In this document: positions 35,993 through 48,367 of the stretch, in pieces
Position numbering within the stretch: position 1 is the first letter of the stretch
How the letters are laid out: each line of letters starts with the position of its first letter
Source of the DNA: Apostichopus japonicus
Taxonomy: Eukaryota; Echinodermata; Holothuroidea; Aspidochirotida; Stichopodidae
Direction of reading: 5' to 3'
NCBI RefSeq assembly: GCF_037975245.1
Contig: NC_092570.1
Span: forward strand, 8,495,001-8,559,000
DNA length: 64,000 nucleotides
Translations under genes and position numbers: made by a program
Notes under the pieces: generated by a model
Told to the model about the DNA's origin: nothing
Databases searched by the model: none
The model's input: only the letters and a program-made list of their open reading frames with translations

Positions 35993-38900
35993 ATCATACA
36001 CTTGGTATAGTATGTATGTATCCTAAGTTTGTAGCATTAATTTAACGAGGCATACATGTACAACATCCAGAGCACGTCTGTTGAGGTAGCATACTATACA
36101 AATAACCCTGCAACCCTAGCATGCCAATTCTTGCATAACAATTGCACCTTACCAACTGTAACGGGCTTACTAAATTTGGGTATAAGATTCGGGCAGCAAA
36201 TTGCCATGAATTTGGTAACGACAGTAACAAATTTTGTTGCTCCAGTTTAAATGTAATTTTATTCCATGCTTGAGAGAAGAACTTTGATGGGCAAAACAAC
36301 TTTTAAAAGTGCATTCTTACAGCATCTTACAAAGTTATGTGGACATGTAACCAAAAGAGCTGATTTACTGGACAATTATAGATTAAGATCCTCTAGTGCA
36401 AAAATCTGTCGCAAATACTTTAATATCTTTGACCGTAGTCAAGATATTCCTCTTCAAAGTTTGACCATTTCTTGAGATTATCTCATTTTAGCTATGATAT
36501 GGAATGATACACAGTGTCAGTATTTTCATTTATTAACCCTAGATTTAGATAATAATTTAGATAATTAATAATTACTTGTCAGCTACAGTGCAGTTTAGTT
36601 GGTGATGGTGACATTTACCAAGTAGACAATATCAGCTACTTCCAAAATAGACCCCACAGGAATATCAACATAACAACTGTCCTTGGAATGAAGGTTGAAC
36701 AAACAAAGGATATGGTAAGAAATTTATTCTGAGTGTAACTTGTCCACGTCACAGATTTGCATATGTAGTTCATGTTTATTCATGATGCAGGTGTAAAATA
36801 GAGACTGTCTTGTAAAATGGTCAATATTTGGTGAATTTTGATGGGAATTGTGGCGCTGTTTCACATTTTTCAATGCTATTTACATCTAATAGACAGGTAT
36901 GACATTTACCTGTCCACAGACCTTTAACTTGAATGGTGTACTAGCAATTTAGCCAAAATCAATGCAAACGGATATGTTTTAGATATGTACAAAAACTTAT
37001 GAATCACTGTAATATACTTTGCAGTCGGTACAACTACTGTAGTGATTACCGTACTCTGACCAAAGATGCAGTTAAATAGGGATCCTGCTGTGAACAGGAC
37101 AAACCAGATTAAATTCACCGATGGCCCTGGTAAACAGTAATGGATTGGAGGGCTGTCATTGACCATCTCAGCTCTCAACTTCATATAATATAGCATTTAT
37201 TCTGACCAAGCTTTGTCAGAATATCACGACAAATTATAAGCTGAATCTATCTCATCTTCTTCTAGATTCCATGAAAGTTCTTGATAGAGCTGCAACGTAT
37301 AGCTTTCTTATTTTACCCACTTGCGAAATGTAAACTAAAACCCAAAACGTGTAAATCAACACTGCTCTCAGGGTCTCGATCAATATATGAAAAATATTTT
37401 TCCAAGCTGATGGCATTTTCGTCTTCTGCAGAAAGGAGCAGGTGGTGTGTTCTAGCTAATAATGAAATCACTATACAGATAAGATTTGATAAGATGTGAA
37501 TCTCAAAGTACTAGGGAAATATTTTAAAACAGTAGTATGGAGCTGAAAGACCATCAGTTTTTGGCAAGAGTGGGAAGGTGGGGAAAAGTGGGAAAGGTGG
37601 GCATTTTGCAAGGTGGGAATTAAAACAAGCCTCAGACTTCCTTGAAAATTAAGCTTTAACAATGGAAAACCCAGGGTGGGTTCTCAGTGATAAGAGCTTA
37701 TATAACAACCCTCATTTCAAAATGTCACAGAGCTTGACAAGAGATCCACCGAGAAATTTTGCCTTTCTGTTTTCAGTTGATGATTTCTTTTCTACCGTTA
37801 TTTAACCTGAGTATCACAGCTACTCATGGACATCGAACAGATTATTCCATGTTACAACTGAAAGTTAAACTTTGAGGATAAATTATTATCGGTAAAAATT
37901 TTCCCACCACTGTTGAAAAATACAAAGACAAGTGGTATCGTACCCTATCCGCCATTCCTCACGTGCCAGAATCAACTAATTGCACACTGCATACATGACA
38001 AATGGATCATATAAACGACATCACTTTTTTTTAGATATGGAACTTTTAGTTAATATTTAAATCAATCTGTCTGGTGTCCCTGTAGAATGAATCAACCAAT
38101 TACAAATTTATCATTTCTAAAATCCATGACGCAAATATCGGTAGAGGGGGAAAAAAAATTCTCCTACCAATGAAAAGTGTACAGTACGTACACACGATAT
38201 AGTTACAACATATTGCTACTAGTGTTAAAAGAAATCAGATCTTTCTTCTTGCCTATAGTCCTAGATGGATTCAACAAAAAAAAGAGAGAAAAAAAAAAAT
38301 AATATAAAATAAATTTTGATAACTATAACAAGTTAAAATCATGGTGAGGATGATCAGTCATTCATAAGGGAAGCTGGAATGTAATGCTCTGCCAGAAGCA
38401 GACTGTGATTCCAGACGATGGGGAACCGGCAACGACCAAGCAGTCATTGACACTCCGCAATCTCTCGAGCAATCTCTTGATCATAGAGTTAATACTGCTA
38501 TGTGCATTGGATACATACACCAGACTACTAATGAATCGAGTCGAAAATGTGAAACATATATCTCGACGACGACGTATATGACAACCACACCTGACAAATT
38601 CAGACAGTTTCAGATGAATGGTATATATAGGATTAGCTCTCTTTTAACGGCAGGCGGTTGGTTGAACAGATCTGAGAAGGAACTTGATCTGTTTCGTTGT
38701 TTGTGTGCATTAACATATGAGAAGTACAGAAATGGCTGCTACTGATATAGAGTAGTGAAATCGCTCTCACATGTTCAGACTTGTAAATACATTTAACATC
38801 TACTGTAACATTCAATGTAGTTGTGCTCCATCAAGTGAGATGATGTTTCATGAATTAATGTCCTGCACACAATAACCATCTTTCATGCTAACAGTAGCTG

Positions 38901-39563
38901 GAACTTTCTAGAAATCAGTTTATACATGTTTTAAAATATCAAGTTTGATAGATAATAAAACCTTGCAGGCTATGATTCCCGATTGACACAAGTCCCATTA
39001 TTTATATTGATCACTCAATATCAAGGCTTATATAACCTTCCTTAGTAGAGGTTCTGTATGCTTAAGACTGGTTATTGTAATTGTAATTGTCCAATGGTAA
39101 ATTGTGTGCAGTGATATTCAGTTGTTGTATCTGAGGCTGTTAACTAAATGAGTGGTTGTAATGTTACACAGAAGCTGCTCATGAATCACTGTGGAATATA
39201 TAACCAAATTGAATATCCCACAATTCATTAAGACTCTGTAATGCTATAATGAATACCCTTGATACGTACATACTACTACCGAACATATTAACAAATGAGG
39301 TACTAAAAATGTCGGTCTTCAATAGAAGCCCTTCCATTAGGTTGGCCCCTTTAGTTTGACAAGTTTACAGATCTACAGTAGGAACATCACAAATGTAACA
39401 ATATTGCTGTTTTTTTTTTAAGATATCCAAAATTCCTTGTCTTTGAGGCTAGTAAGAGGTGACCAAGCAAAAAGGCAGGAAAAATGTCACAGTTTGATAC
39501 ATAAATTATGGAGCTACTTTTATATACAACCTGGTTGTACTTCCGAGTCGTAGCTTTGTTTGA
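35993..39563. other. Intron 2 portion without clear features
   Basis: Nothing recognised. The segment 38380-38580 is somewhat CpG-richer than its surroundings but has no exon-like frame that I can support. Confidence 0.4.
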
Positions 39564-39594
39564 TATATGGGCCATTCCACACTAATGGGGTACT
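39564..39594 (+). repeat. Left terminal inverted repeat
   Basis: The 31-bp arm is identical to the reverse complement of 45411-45441; homology stops sharply inside at AATTTG versus TATGTA. Confidence 0.9.
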
Positions 39595-39756
39595 AATTTG
39601 TGACATAGTGGGTGAAAATTAAAAGTCATAGGGAAAGCATGAAACTTGGTTTGAGTAATGACCTAGAGTCTATAGCAACTGTATATACCCTCAATGAGAT
39701 AAGTTTTGGGTAAGGTTGGCAATGACAGCCAAGCAAAGTGTAATATATGGCGTGTA

Positions 39757-40134
39757 TTACGTACGTAACAAGGACAGATATCTGAGCATAAACAGGCCAC
39801 AAAAAACAATTGTACATGAGTTTTAACAGTTTTTGTTTATTGCAAACTTTGTAATTATAACAATTAACAAAGACAAAATGGATCCAAGGGTGAAAAACTG
39901 GAAAAAAATATGAATCTTTGATAATACAACGAGAGGGCATTTCAACATTCCATATACACAGAACAAATTTTAGTGCCACAAGTACCTTTTTTCCCTGAGT
40001 ATTTGTTACAATATATCTCACATCTTAATGAAAACCACTGCTAGAAGCTATAGTGCAGAAAATGATATGGACTTGCATAAAGGTAGGATGTATGGTTACC
40101 ATGTTCAGGGTCTTACGTACGTAACAAGGACAGA
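39757..40134 (+). repeat. Left subterminal repeats of the transposon
   Basis: Two identical 22-bp words beginning TTACGTACGTAACAAGGACA occur at 39757-39778 and 40113-40134, about 190 and 550 bp inside the left end. Each has a palindromic TTACGTACGTAA core followed by GGACAGA. Confidence 0.75.
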
Positions 40135-41234
40135 ATATTTTTCAATCTCCACATTAATTTGTCACCAGAAATTCTATGGATTACAAATTATTATTTTCGA
40201 TTGAATGTACATCTGGGCACTCATTTGTAGCTGTTTCTTTGCTGCTGTACTTTGGAATTATCATGAAATTGTGATGATATATCATATCCTGTGGGAAACA
40301 ACAACTTATCCTGAGTGGTCTGTTTAAGATTGTAAATGTCAGACTTTAATTAAAGAAAAATTAAATAGTTGAATGAATAGTTGTAGGCTTGCATGTGATT
40401 AATTGCATATATCTAGCAAAGTTAAAAAGATACTACTAATACTGACACCTCTAGTGTAGGTCATTGAATGCATTGTTGAACTGAAAATTGAATAGTTAAC
40501 AATTGAATATTTATAAAATTCAATAATTTCAAAGTTGCATATGAATAGTGAAAATCCTAAAATTTCATATAATGGAAGGATTGTTAAGCTGTAGACTTGA
40601 ATACAGTAAGTCAGAAATTTTAAAAGAGTAAATAGTTGAATTCATAATTGTTAACTTGCATACCATTGGAAAGATATCAAATTACTTGAGGGTATTATAT
40701 ACCAACAATATTAGCACCAATGCAACACTAAAATGTACCAATATGTACACTAATATCATGTTTGAAACATGGACAGACGAAAAACCATAAATTGTTTTTA
40801 CTTTTTTATCAAACTGGCTAATGATTAAATGTTCACTTTTCAAACTTTCTGAAACTGTATCAGATGAGGTGGGATAGCAATACATGTCATGGAATGGAAT
40901 AAACATAAATTTGGAGATGTTTTCAGAAAAAATGCTAAAAAGGAAGCACACACTATCACAAGCATATCTGACTGTTTCTTTTTTGCTCTTTCCCATATAG
41001 TCAAGCATGCAGTATATTGAAGACAAGCAATCAAGCAAGAACCTAAAACATCTAAGATTCCTGCAGAATAGATGGTGTCAACTGATACTGTACACAGTAC
41101 AATTAGCTAGGTGGAAAGTCAGAGTGTACTTGTTAAAACTTTGAAATATATACAAAATATGCATTATGTGATTAGCATGGGAATGGACAAAGACTATGCT
41201 TTACCACTTTACAGCTCAGCTTGTGTTATTGCTT

Positions 41235-41638
41235 TCATTTCAGCATATATGGTTTCTCCACATTTTCAATTTCTTGCACAGAAAATGGTCCACTGCCCAC
41301 CAATGTAAGGGGTCCATCGATAACGAATTTGCCTAAAACCTTCTCAGAATCTGACCTTATAGGCCAATCATACATCTTAGATGCACTGCGAACTCTATGG
41401 AGAAACTTAAACAGATATTCCTCCCCATCTTTCTGAAGCAATCGTCCAATATAGAATTTGTTGTCATAGAAGACAGCATAATACTCTTCAAGGCGAATTT
41501 CAATCCCTCTTTGCTGTGGTTTTAGTAATGCCTCCTCATGCTTGTTCTCTGGTAGGCAGACATCACAGAAGAGATCTTTTAAGACCTTTTCATTCAACAC
41601 ATCCAACTGTGTCTGGACAACTTCAGATTCATCATAAT
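41235..41638 (-). pseudogene. Last exon of the element-borne gene
   Basis: Open from the acceptor ttacag at 41639 to the stop at 41237. It reads DYDESEVVQTQLDVLNEK, then CLPENKHEEALLKPQQRG, EEYYAVFYDNKFYIGRLLQ, FKFLHRVRSASKMYDWP and GPLTLVGSGPFSVQEIENV. This looks like the conserved C-terminal module of the family. This exon itself is unbroken, whereas the upstream part has a frameshift and a stop. Confidence 0.65.
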
Positions 41639-42988
41639 CTGTAATTTATGAAAAGAGCAAAAAAAAATTAAATAGGAAATATTCACTGGCTGTCTTCAAT
41701 CTTGATGACTGCAATGACCAACCAAATGGTATGGGCAATCCATAACAACTATTCCAGCATTTTTCACAAAGAAGTGAACTTAAAGTCCACGACTCACCCC
41801 ACCCTCACGTTTGATTAGAGTTCACTGATAAGGAGTTTCAATTAATTAATGAAATCAAGGCCCTTAATAAAGTTGAGTGACATATCATTTCCCATGAAAA
41901 GAAACACTGGAATATGCAACATCAAACATAACACTTCTGTTGATGCATTTTGTTTTTGATTCTGCAAATAGAAGGAAATCTCTTTCAATGTCATGTTGCT
42001 TAGCACTTAAAATTTAAGTAAAAAGGGACTGACCCACTTTGTTAGTATGCCACCTGCATTACCCACTTCAGATAAGTCCCCTGTCTCAGATCTTTCAGAT
42101 GATGATTTACCCACAGTTGCTCCAGTTGCATTATCAGTTGCACTCTCAAGTGTACAGACCGGAATCACATCCATCTCAGCGCGACCTACATCTGCAGCTT
42201 CCATATCACTGCTAGTAGTTGCTTCAAATGAAATCCCTTTAGCAGACATCTTGCATTCACTCCAAGACTTCACAAACTCCAGATTGATGCACGGTGCTAC
42301 TGAGTTCAGATCCTGACAGGGTGAACAGAAGCATGAAAGACGCCTTTTGTGCAATTAGTATGGAGAGATCCCAGCTACAGCATGCAACTTTCGCGTTCCA
42401 GCCACAGTGTCAACATTTGTTCTGGTTGGCCTTTCCCTCTGTATATCACCTTCCTTCACTAAGTAAAAAGTACGACGAGAGTGGTTGCACGATCCATCTG
42501 GTTTCACTGGTGCCTTAGAAAGATTTTTGGAGCAGAAGTCATAGAACTCCCGGGGTCCATCAATGGTGATGTTGACATCACACTTCACTGACCTTGTGAC
42601 TGCATTTTTAACCAGCCCCATCCTCTCCATCATATGGATTTTTTCCATGGCATGAGCCAAAGAAATGCCGCTCAACTTGCACGCCAAAATCTCTGTTTCC
42701 AAATGAGATGTCAGCAAATCCTGTGCGAGATTTGTATAATGTGCCACACCCATCAGTGAACTGGATCAGTCTGTTAAACTCCACTTTCCTCTCCACCTTC
42801 AGATGTGTGCAGGCCAGTTTACAGAAGTGGGTAACTGCATGTGTATCATGTATCATATCTTCGCTTCCTGAGACATGGTTTGACGATATTCTTTCACTCG
42901 CTCAGTCTCTTTAGCTCGATACTGAACATAACATTCCTGATCAGCTTTTATGCGACCTCGATACCTGCGCATATACGTTGCTGCATTG
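41235..42988 (-). pseudogene. Broken gene of a multicopy invertebrate element-borne family
   Basis: Reading down the minus strand: an N-terminal piece from 42988 (YMRRYRGRIKADQE, then RAKETERVKEYRQ) like the basic start of a large family of hypothetical proteins I recall from cnidarian, hemichordate and echinoderm genomes. At about 42870 it jumps frame into SEDMIHDTHAVTHF, QFTDGCGTLYKSRTGFADIS and RHFFGSCHGKNPYDG. A one-base shift near 42615 leads to VKNAVTRSVK and CNHSRRTFYLVKEGDI. An in-frame TAA follows at 42357-42355, then RRLSCFCSPC. An apparent intron (donor about 42053, acceptor 41639) leads to a last exon with EEYYAVFYDNKFYIG and GPLTLVGSGPFSV, stop at 41237. The family is usually longer, so the middle seems deleted. 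Likely nonfunctional; catalytic role unknown. Confidence 0.7.
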
Positions 42989-43969
42989 CTAAAACCAGTT
43001 GTTCGTTGTTGTTGTTGTTCTTACCTGAAAAGAGAATAATTTGTAAAACAAAATATCCTGGAGCAAATAAGGTAACATTTCCATTTTAATATGGAAGTTA
43101 AGGCTAAGACAAAACTTGGTTTGATTCAAAATACAGGAGAAAGTTGTAATCCATGGTACGGTAGAAGAAAGTTTCAAACCTTCAATACAGGAGTGTCAAT
43201 TTCAATGGTGAAACTGTTGCCTCCATAAGCTTTTAAATTAAAGAGATTTGTCATCCACTGGAATTTGCCAATGATGTTATTTGTGTTTGATAACAGTTAG
43301 AGCTTACATGATAATTAAAAGCAGCCTGTAGGTAAGTACGTGTAAAGACAGATGCACCTCATGCATATATTATATTGTAAGCTGCCTTAATATGGCAGAA
43401 TGTTGTGTATGGAATTAGGCTGTTTTGAGATATAGAATCAGGGGCAAGCTGCAATGAAAACTACCACCAGAATTTTTAATCAGAGGTCCCAAGATACTGA
43501 CATTTGGTGGCTAACTCCCTAATTAGGCCAGCCTGTCCCTGAGAACAATAAATACACTGTGGGTTCTTTAGGCCATAGATGGTTCTTCTCATTAAAGCAA
43601 TTACGATGAACATGCCCATTTTCAGTCCTCGCGGATCAAACTCAATGGTAAGTTTTAATTAGAAAGCAAGATGATACATGTTGATTGTCGTTTTCTGTTT
43701 GTACTAAAAATGAGAGTTGAATAAACAAAAATATATATATATATTTTTTTTAAATTCGACCTAGGCAGGCCAAGCCTACACATTATATGCATCAGTAATG
43801 AGAAACCCAGTGTTAGGCTTCGCCTACGTGTAGCATGAAGCATCGTCAATTGTCTGTACTGCATTTGTTTGAAACCTAGGCTAGATCTGCACGAAAATAT
43901 AACGCTACCCTTACGTTAGGCTAGTAGGCCTAAGTTAGTACTCAACCAGGGAAGATACTAACGTTCGTA

Positions 43970-45036
43970 AAACAGACCGACTGAGCAAATATGTCTCACC
44001 ACAGTTAGATTCGAACGTGAGCTTTTTCAATTGAAGCCTAGCATGCAGGTCTAACCTAACCTTTGCTTAATGAAATATTGTTAACGTTATATTTACGGAA
44101 TCATCGTATGCACTCAGTTCATTTACATCGGTACGTCGACATTAGATTATACATCAAAATACCGAAATCATGCTAACGTTCACACGAGTGACCGAATCTG
44201 AAATCTGTCTACCAACAATTACGTTTGAACGTAGGCCTAGGCTAGTTCATTTTAACGAAACTGCTATTGAATTGCACTTCAATGCCAATGCGAGATGAAC
44301 ATTCGTGCCCAGTAAACATTTAGCAAGTTTCATGGTATTATCATGCACCTTTACATCAAACTAAATGAATAATGGAGGTCTTTTGCCAACGTTCGTAACT
44401 TCAGACAAATTGACTCAATCTGTCTGCAGTTACGTGCATTAGTTGTGTTTTCTGTCTCACGCAGTGCAATTATACCAAAGGCGGCAACTGCATCTACGAG
44501 TCCGCTCACCTAGCGGTGTAAGAACTTTCACTTACTGAGTGAGAAGTCTCTAAATTGAACCATACCTTGATCACATTACAAAGTGCTTTATTTTCGGTAA
44601 AATTGGTAGTGATTTCGAACGCTCGTAATTTGACTTGCGCTCGTAACTTACCGAGATTCAGAAGACAGATCTCAAACTTCCCTCCATAGTTTTAAAAGTC
44701 GATGGGTGATCAGGGTTGTTGTTTTCTATGAAATACGCATGCGCCCAAGGATGTTTATCATACTAAACACTCACATGATCGAATGCGCGATTTCCGTGAA
44801 AAGTGATGTAAAAGTACGTTCGAACGTAAGCTCTCTTGGACAGATTTTTTTAAAGCTAATTTGGCCGTCGTTTTCCGGGGGATTGGAAGACTCAACTCCC
44901 TCAAAACCATGTTCATCACTGAGATACGATGTTGTAACAAGGCACAACATTTTATCTCCGCCAAATGTTTTTAGATTACTTTACTCATGGGGCAAGTTAC
45001 GCTCGTAACTGTTAGGACAGATGTCAATTACGAACG
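43970..45036. repeat. Right subterminal repeat cluster of the transposon
   Basis: Motifs of the form ACGTTCGTAA / TTCGAACGTAAG / CGCTCGTAACT recur at 43970, 44010, 44225, 44388, 44615, 44638, 44814, 44998 and 45028, in both orientations. Several are followed within 15 nt by ACAGA or GACAG, as at the left end. The block is CpG-rich against an AT-rich background. Multiple subterminal copies are typical of transposase-binding sites. Confidence 0.6.
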
Positions 45037-45410
45037 TTTATATATTTTTGTTTTGTCATTTTCTCAATTTTCACGAGTTGGACAAGAAAGAAGACAACAA
45101 CAGCATTCAGATGATTGAATTCTTTAATCATTATGATACATTACATTGGTCATTTTTGTAACTAAAACATAAAACAAGTGGATTAAAAATCTCCATTAAT
45201 GCTCTGTCACATATTCCTTGCACAAATTGGTGAGACATGCAAAGAGTTTTTTTTTAAATAATTACCAATGAATTGACATAAAGACTTCCAGCTGTTAACA
45301 CTATTTTGCAATATTAAAGTATGGCATCAAATACTTCAAACCATGCAGTTTGTTATTGCCAGGAAGCTTTGTAGACAGATTTCCAACAAGGCTTTGCAGT
45401 AACATACATA

Positions 45411-45441
45411 AGTACCCCATTAGTGTGGAATGGCCCATATA
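45411..45441 (-). repeat. Right terminal inverted repeat
   Basis: The 31-bp arm is the exact inverted copy of 39564-39594. Confidence 0.9.
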
Positions 45442-45551
45442 CAAGTGAAGAGAAAATTAAATTACCATGTGTACATTACAGAAAACGGTATCATTGTTTA
45501 TCTAATAATCCCACTTTAACATGTGAGCAATTGTTAGGGCTAATCATGGCT

Positions 45552-45897
45552 TAAAGGAATTGTCTGGTGGAAGATTTTGATACGTTTCCCTTGTAGTTTT
45601 TACTTTCTCTTTCTAACCATGTGAAAATTGTCCCCATTCAAAGTTTTCTTCTTGTCAAAATCTGGTTTTCAAATTCACCAGTTTCTCACCAAAAGCACCA
45701 AAAGCAATCTGCATTTCGAAAATGACGTCACGTTCGTTGCTGTTCAAATCATTTTTGAAGTGTCCATCCTTAACCATTAAAAAATTGTTTCTCTGTCAAA
45801 CACAACATTAGCGTTCTCATACTTTGACAACATGTTTGGAAAATTATTTATCGTTTTTTAAGGTAAATTCTTAGGGCTACCAGACAATCCTTTTATA
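45552..45897. mobile_element. MITE with AAAGGATTGTCTGGT ends
   Basis: The left end reads TAAAGGAATTGTCTGGTGG and the right end, inverted, TAAAAGGATTGTCTGGTAG, giving terminal repeats of about 17 bp with one indel and flanking TA. It is about 345 bp and has no coding capacity. It carries a perfect CRE palindrome TGACGTCA at 45723-45730. A TA duplication would suggest a Tc1/mariner-type origin, but this is weak. Confidence 0.65.
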
Positions 45898-47435
45898 TAA
45901 ACTTGTTAACAAACAGGACACTGGTAGCTACAAATAATACAGGCAACTAACTGTTATCTATACCAGGGTTTAAATCTTTGTCAGTAGTTTGAAATAAAAT
46001 TGTGCATTTAAGTTTGTCACAGTCCGATGATACCTGCAGTACCTGTACTGTATTATTTTTATTGGTTCTGCCTTAATCTGATGATACCTACAGTATGTAG
46101 GAACTGTATAATCCTATGACTAATGTAAAAATAATTGGCAAGTAAAGATATTTTGGCACCTTAAGACTGTTTCTTTAATGTGGGAAAAAACCTCAATTGG
46201 ATATTAAAAAAATTAGAAATTAAGAATAGAAATAAACCATCCCATTAAATGTGTTTGTTTGGGAAACAAACTTTGTCTGCATTATAACTTTACTAAAGTA
46301 GATAACTTCACTGATCGACTATGTAATGAACTGGTTGTAACCTATTAGATTGTGGGTTAGGAAATTGTGCGTAGCCAATAACATAGCTCTTCCACTCAAT
46401 TCAACATGCAGCTTAAAGACAGGAGTCAGGATTCAACTGAGAGAGTATATGAGTGAGATGGAACCTCGTTGTGTAAGACCAAAGCATGCATGTTACATAA
46501 TGATGTCAACATCTAGCTTAAAATAAGATCCAATGAGCTCTAAATGATATCATTTTCTTTGTTGTGACATCATGACCACATCTGGTGATTCTCGAGGCTG
46601 CTCAATACAATTTACACAATGTACAATGTACGCCTACCCTTCGACCCGTTAACCACATCACCGACATCATAATTTTCAATACGCCAACTATGAGTCCCTA
46701 ATCCAACACTCATATATATTACTTGAAATATGTGATACAGACACGAAAATTAATATCAAAGACCAGGCATTGTATAAATGAATAATTAATTAGATGCAAA
46801 CCGAAGCTGGCTACCAGCATGCTTTACATTAGTCAGTGTCACCGAAACTAATTAAAGACGATGTTTAAATTGCAGCATTTTGTGCTGCCTTTGCCACAAT
46901 CTGGTGGTACGTAGAATATTGGACGGTTAAAGGAAAGGCACCTGCAAATTAAATCTCTCACTTTTATAGTTCAACCAAATCTTACCAAGAAACAATGATA
47001 TGAAACATAAAACTGAAGAAATTCCAAACAAAATCAATATTGTATTAAAAATGAAGACTGTGATACATTGTAAACAACTAAGAGGTTAAGTTATCGGTAA
47101 TTAGATGAAGTCACATGATTATTATCTGACGGATGGTTAAAGGTTAGATCGAGGGCTATCCTTTTAATAAATGAATATTTAATACAGGTCAACACACAGC
47201 TTTAACACATGCAGAACTCAGTTTAAAGGACTTGTCAAATATGACAGTTGTTGTTTGAAGAATACAGGAAGGCTTTGTGTACTCTTCTAGTGGTACAGTA
47301 GCTATGCATCCAGAAAATCCCAATCAAAGGATAGAAATTTGCAGACTTGCCAAATATGATGGTTTTTGTATATATACAAGCAATATAAATATATGTATAT
47401 AAACATATATAAACATATATTTATATAATTGAAAT
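45898..47435. other. Intron 2 portion without clear features
   Basis: It includes two copies of a motif GATGATACCT(G/A)CAGTA near 46024 and 46080 with similar neighbours. Nothing else is recognised. Confidence 0.4.
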
Positions 47436-47556
47436 TGTAGTGAGTTGGAAAATCCAGAACAGTGAAGAAACTTCCAGCCTCCACACGGATTCAAACCGGG
47501 GCCTCCCGCTTTATATGCGGACACCCTAACCACTAGGCTATGGACGCTGATTGTTT
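47436..47556 (-). mobile_element. tRNA-derived SINE or tRNA-like fragment
   Basis: On the minus strand it starts near 47551 with GCGTCCATAGCCTAGTGGTT (A-box-like), passes an anticodon-arm-like GTCCGCATATAAAGCGGG and reaches a B-box-like GGTTTGAATCC (47496-47486). The 3' flank does not pair with the 5' end, so it cannot be a functional tRNA. Tail GGAAAATCCAACTC-like follows. The element probably belongs to a second SINE family, different from that at 29.1-29.5 kb. Confidence 0.65.
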
Positions 47557-48367
47557 GTCCAGAGGTTCGAAACCGGTAAGGAAGGTCGTAATTCCACTGT
47601 AGGCGCTTGTCACCTTTATCGAACAATACTAGCATATATATATATATAGATGTATATATACACATACAGTATGTATGCAAGAAAAGAATGGTACTGCACC
47701 TACAAACATGATATATGGTGCAAAGAAAGATTTGTAACCTACTGTGGTCTATTGAAAAGTCACACGGATTTGTGAAAGTGGAACTGGTTTTATCCAATTT
47801 TTAAGGGTTCTACTCTCTATACTTGTTCCTTCTGGTCAAACTTAAGCACTGCTTTAGTGCAAAAGCAAATAACGTAAGATATTTAAAGTTTAATGAAAAT
47901 TCATAACCTGAAATATTAATATAGTAAGAGTGAATGACAGAATCCCGTCTACATGTTCAAGGTACAAAATCATATATCCAATATGGAGACTTCGATTTGA
48001 AGATGCCCTGAATTCAGGTGACATTGACAGTGTGTGGAAACATTCTAAATGTATCGTATGCTAGGAAAAGTTGCCCAGATCATCATAAAGGGAAAGTATA
48101 CATTTTGCAGATCAGTTTACACTGATTACATAACAGTTTCCTCAGCCGTGGTCTACTTCCTGGAGTAAACGAAAGGTTGATGAAACACTAAAAATACAGG
48201 AAATATGAGGTTTCTTTACAGACAATTTAAAAACAATGACTATCGTGAACGCACAGAAAGTATGTGTAATCTACAGAAATAAAACAGAACCTACACAGTC
48301 GTATATATACTCTGTAATTTCTCTGCAAGACCATCTCTTAAGACTTTTGAAGCATATTTCAACTTAC

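Larger units (their letters stand above)
39564..45441. mobile_element. 5.9-kb DNA transposon with perfect 31-bp TIRs
   Basis: The word TATATGGGCCATTCCACACT, continuing AATGGGGTACT, at 39564-39594 is exactly repeated in inverted orientation at 45411-45441. Because the outermost bases are palindromic (TATAT/ATATA), the duplication could be TA or ATAT. Between the ends lie a broken multi-exon gene on the minus strand (41235-42988), two identical 22-bp words near the left end, and a cluster of CGTTCG/CGTAA motifs near the right end. I could not assign a superfamily from the terminal sequence. The element sits in arrestin intron 2 and its ends are intact although its gene is not. Confidence 0.85.

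Noticed and set aside
47436-47556. Functional tRNA gene
   Set aside because: The acceptor-stem halves do not pair, so a SINE or tRNA relic is more likely.
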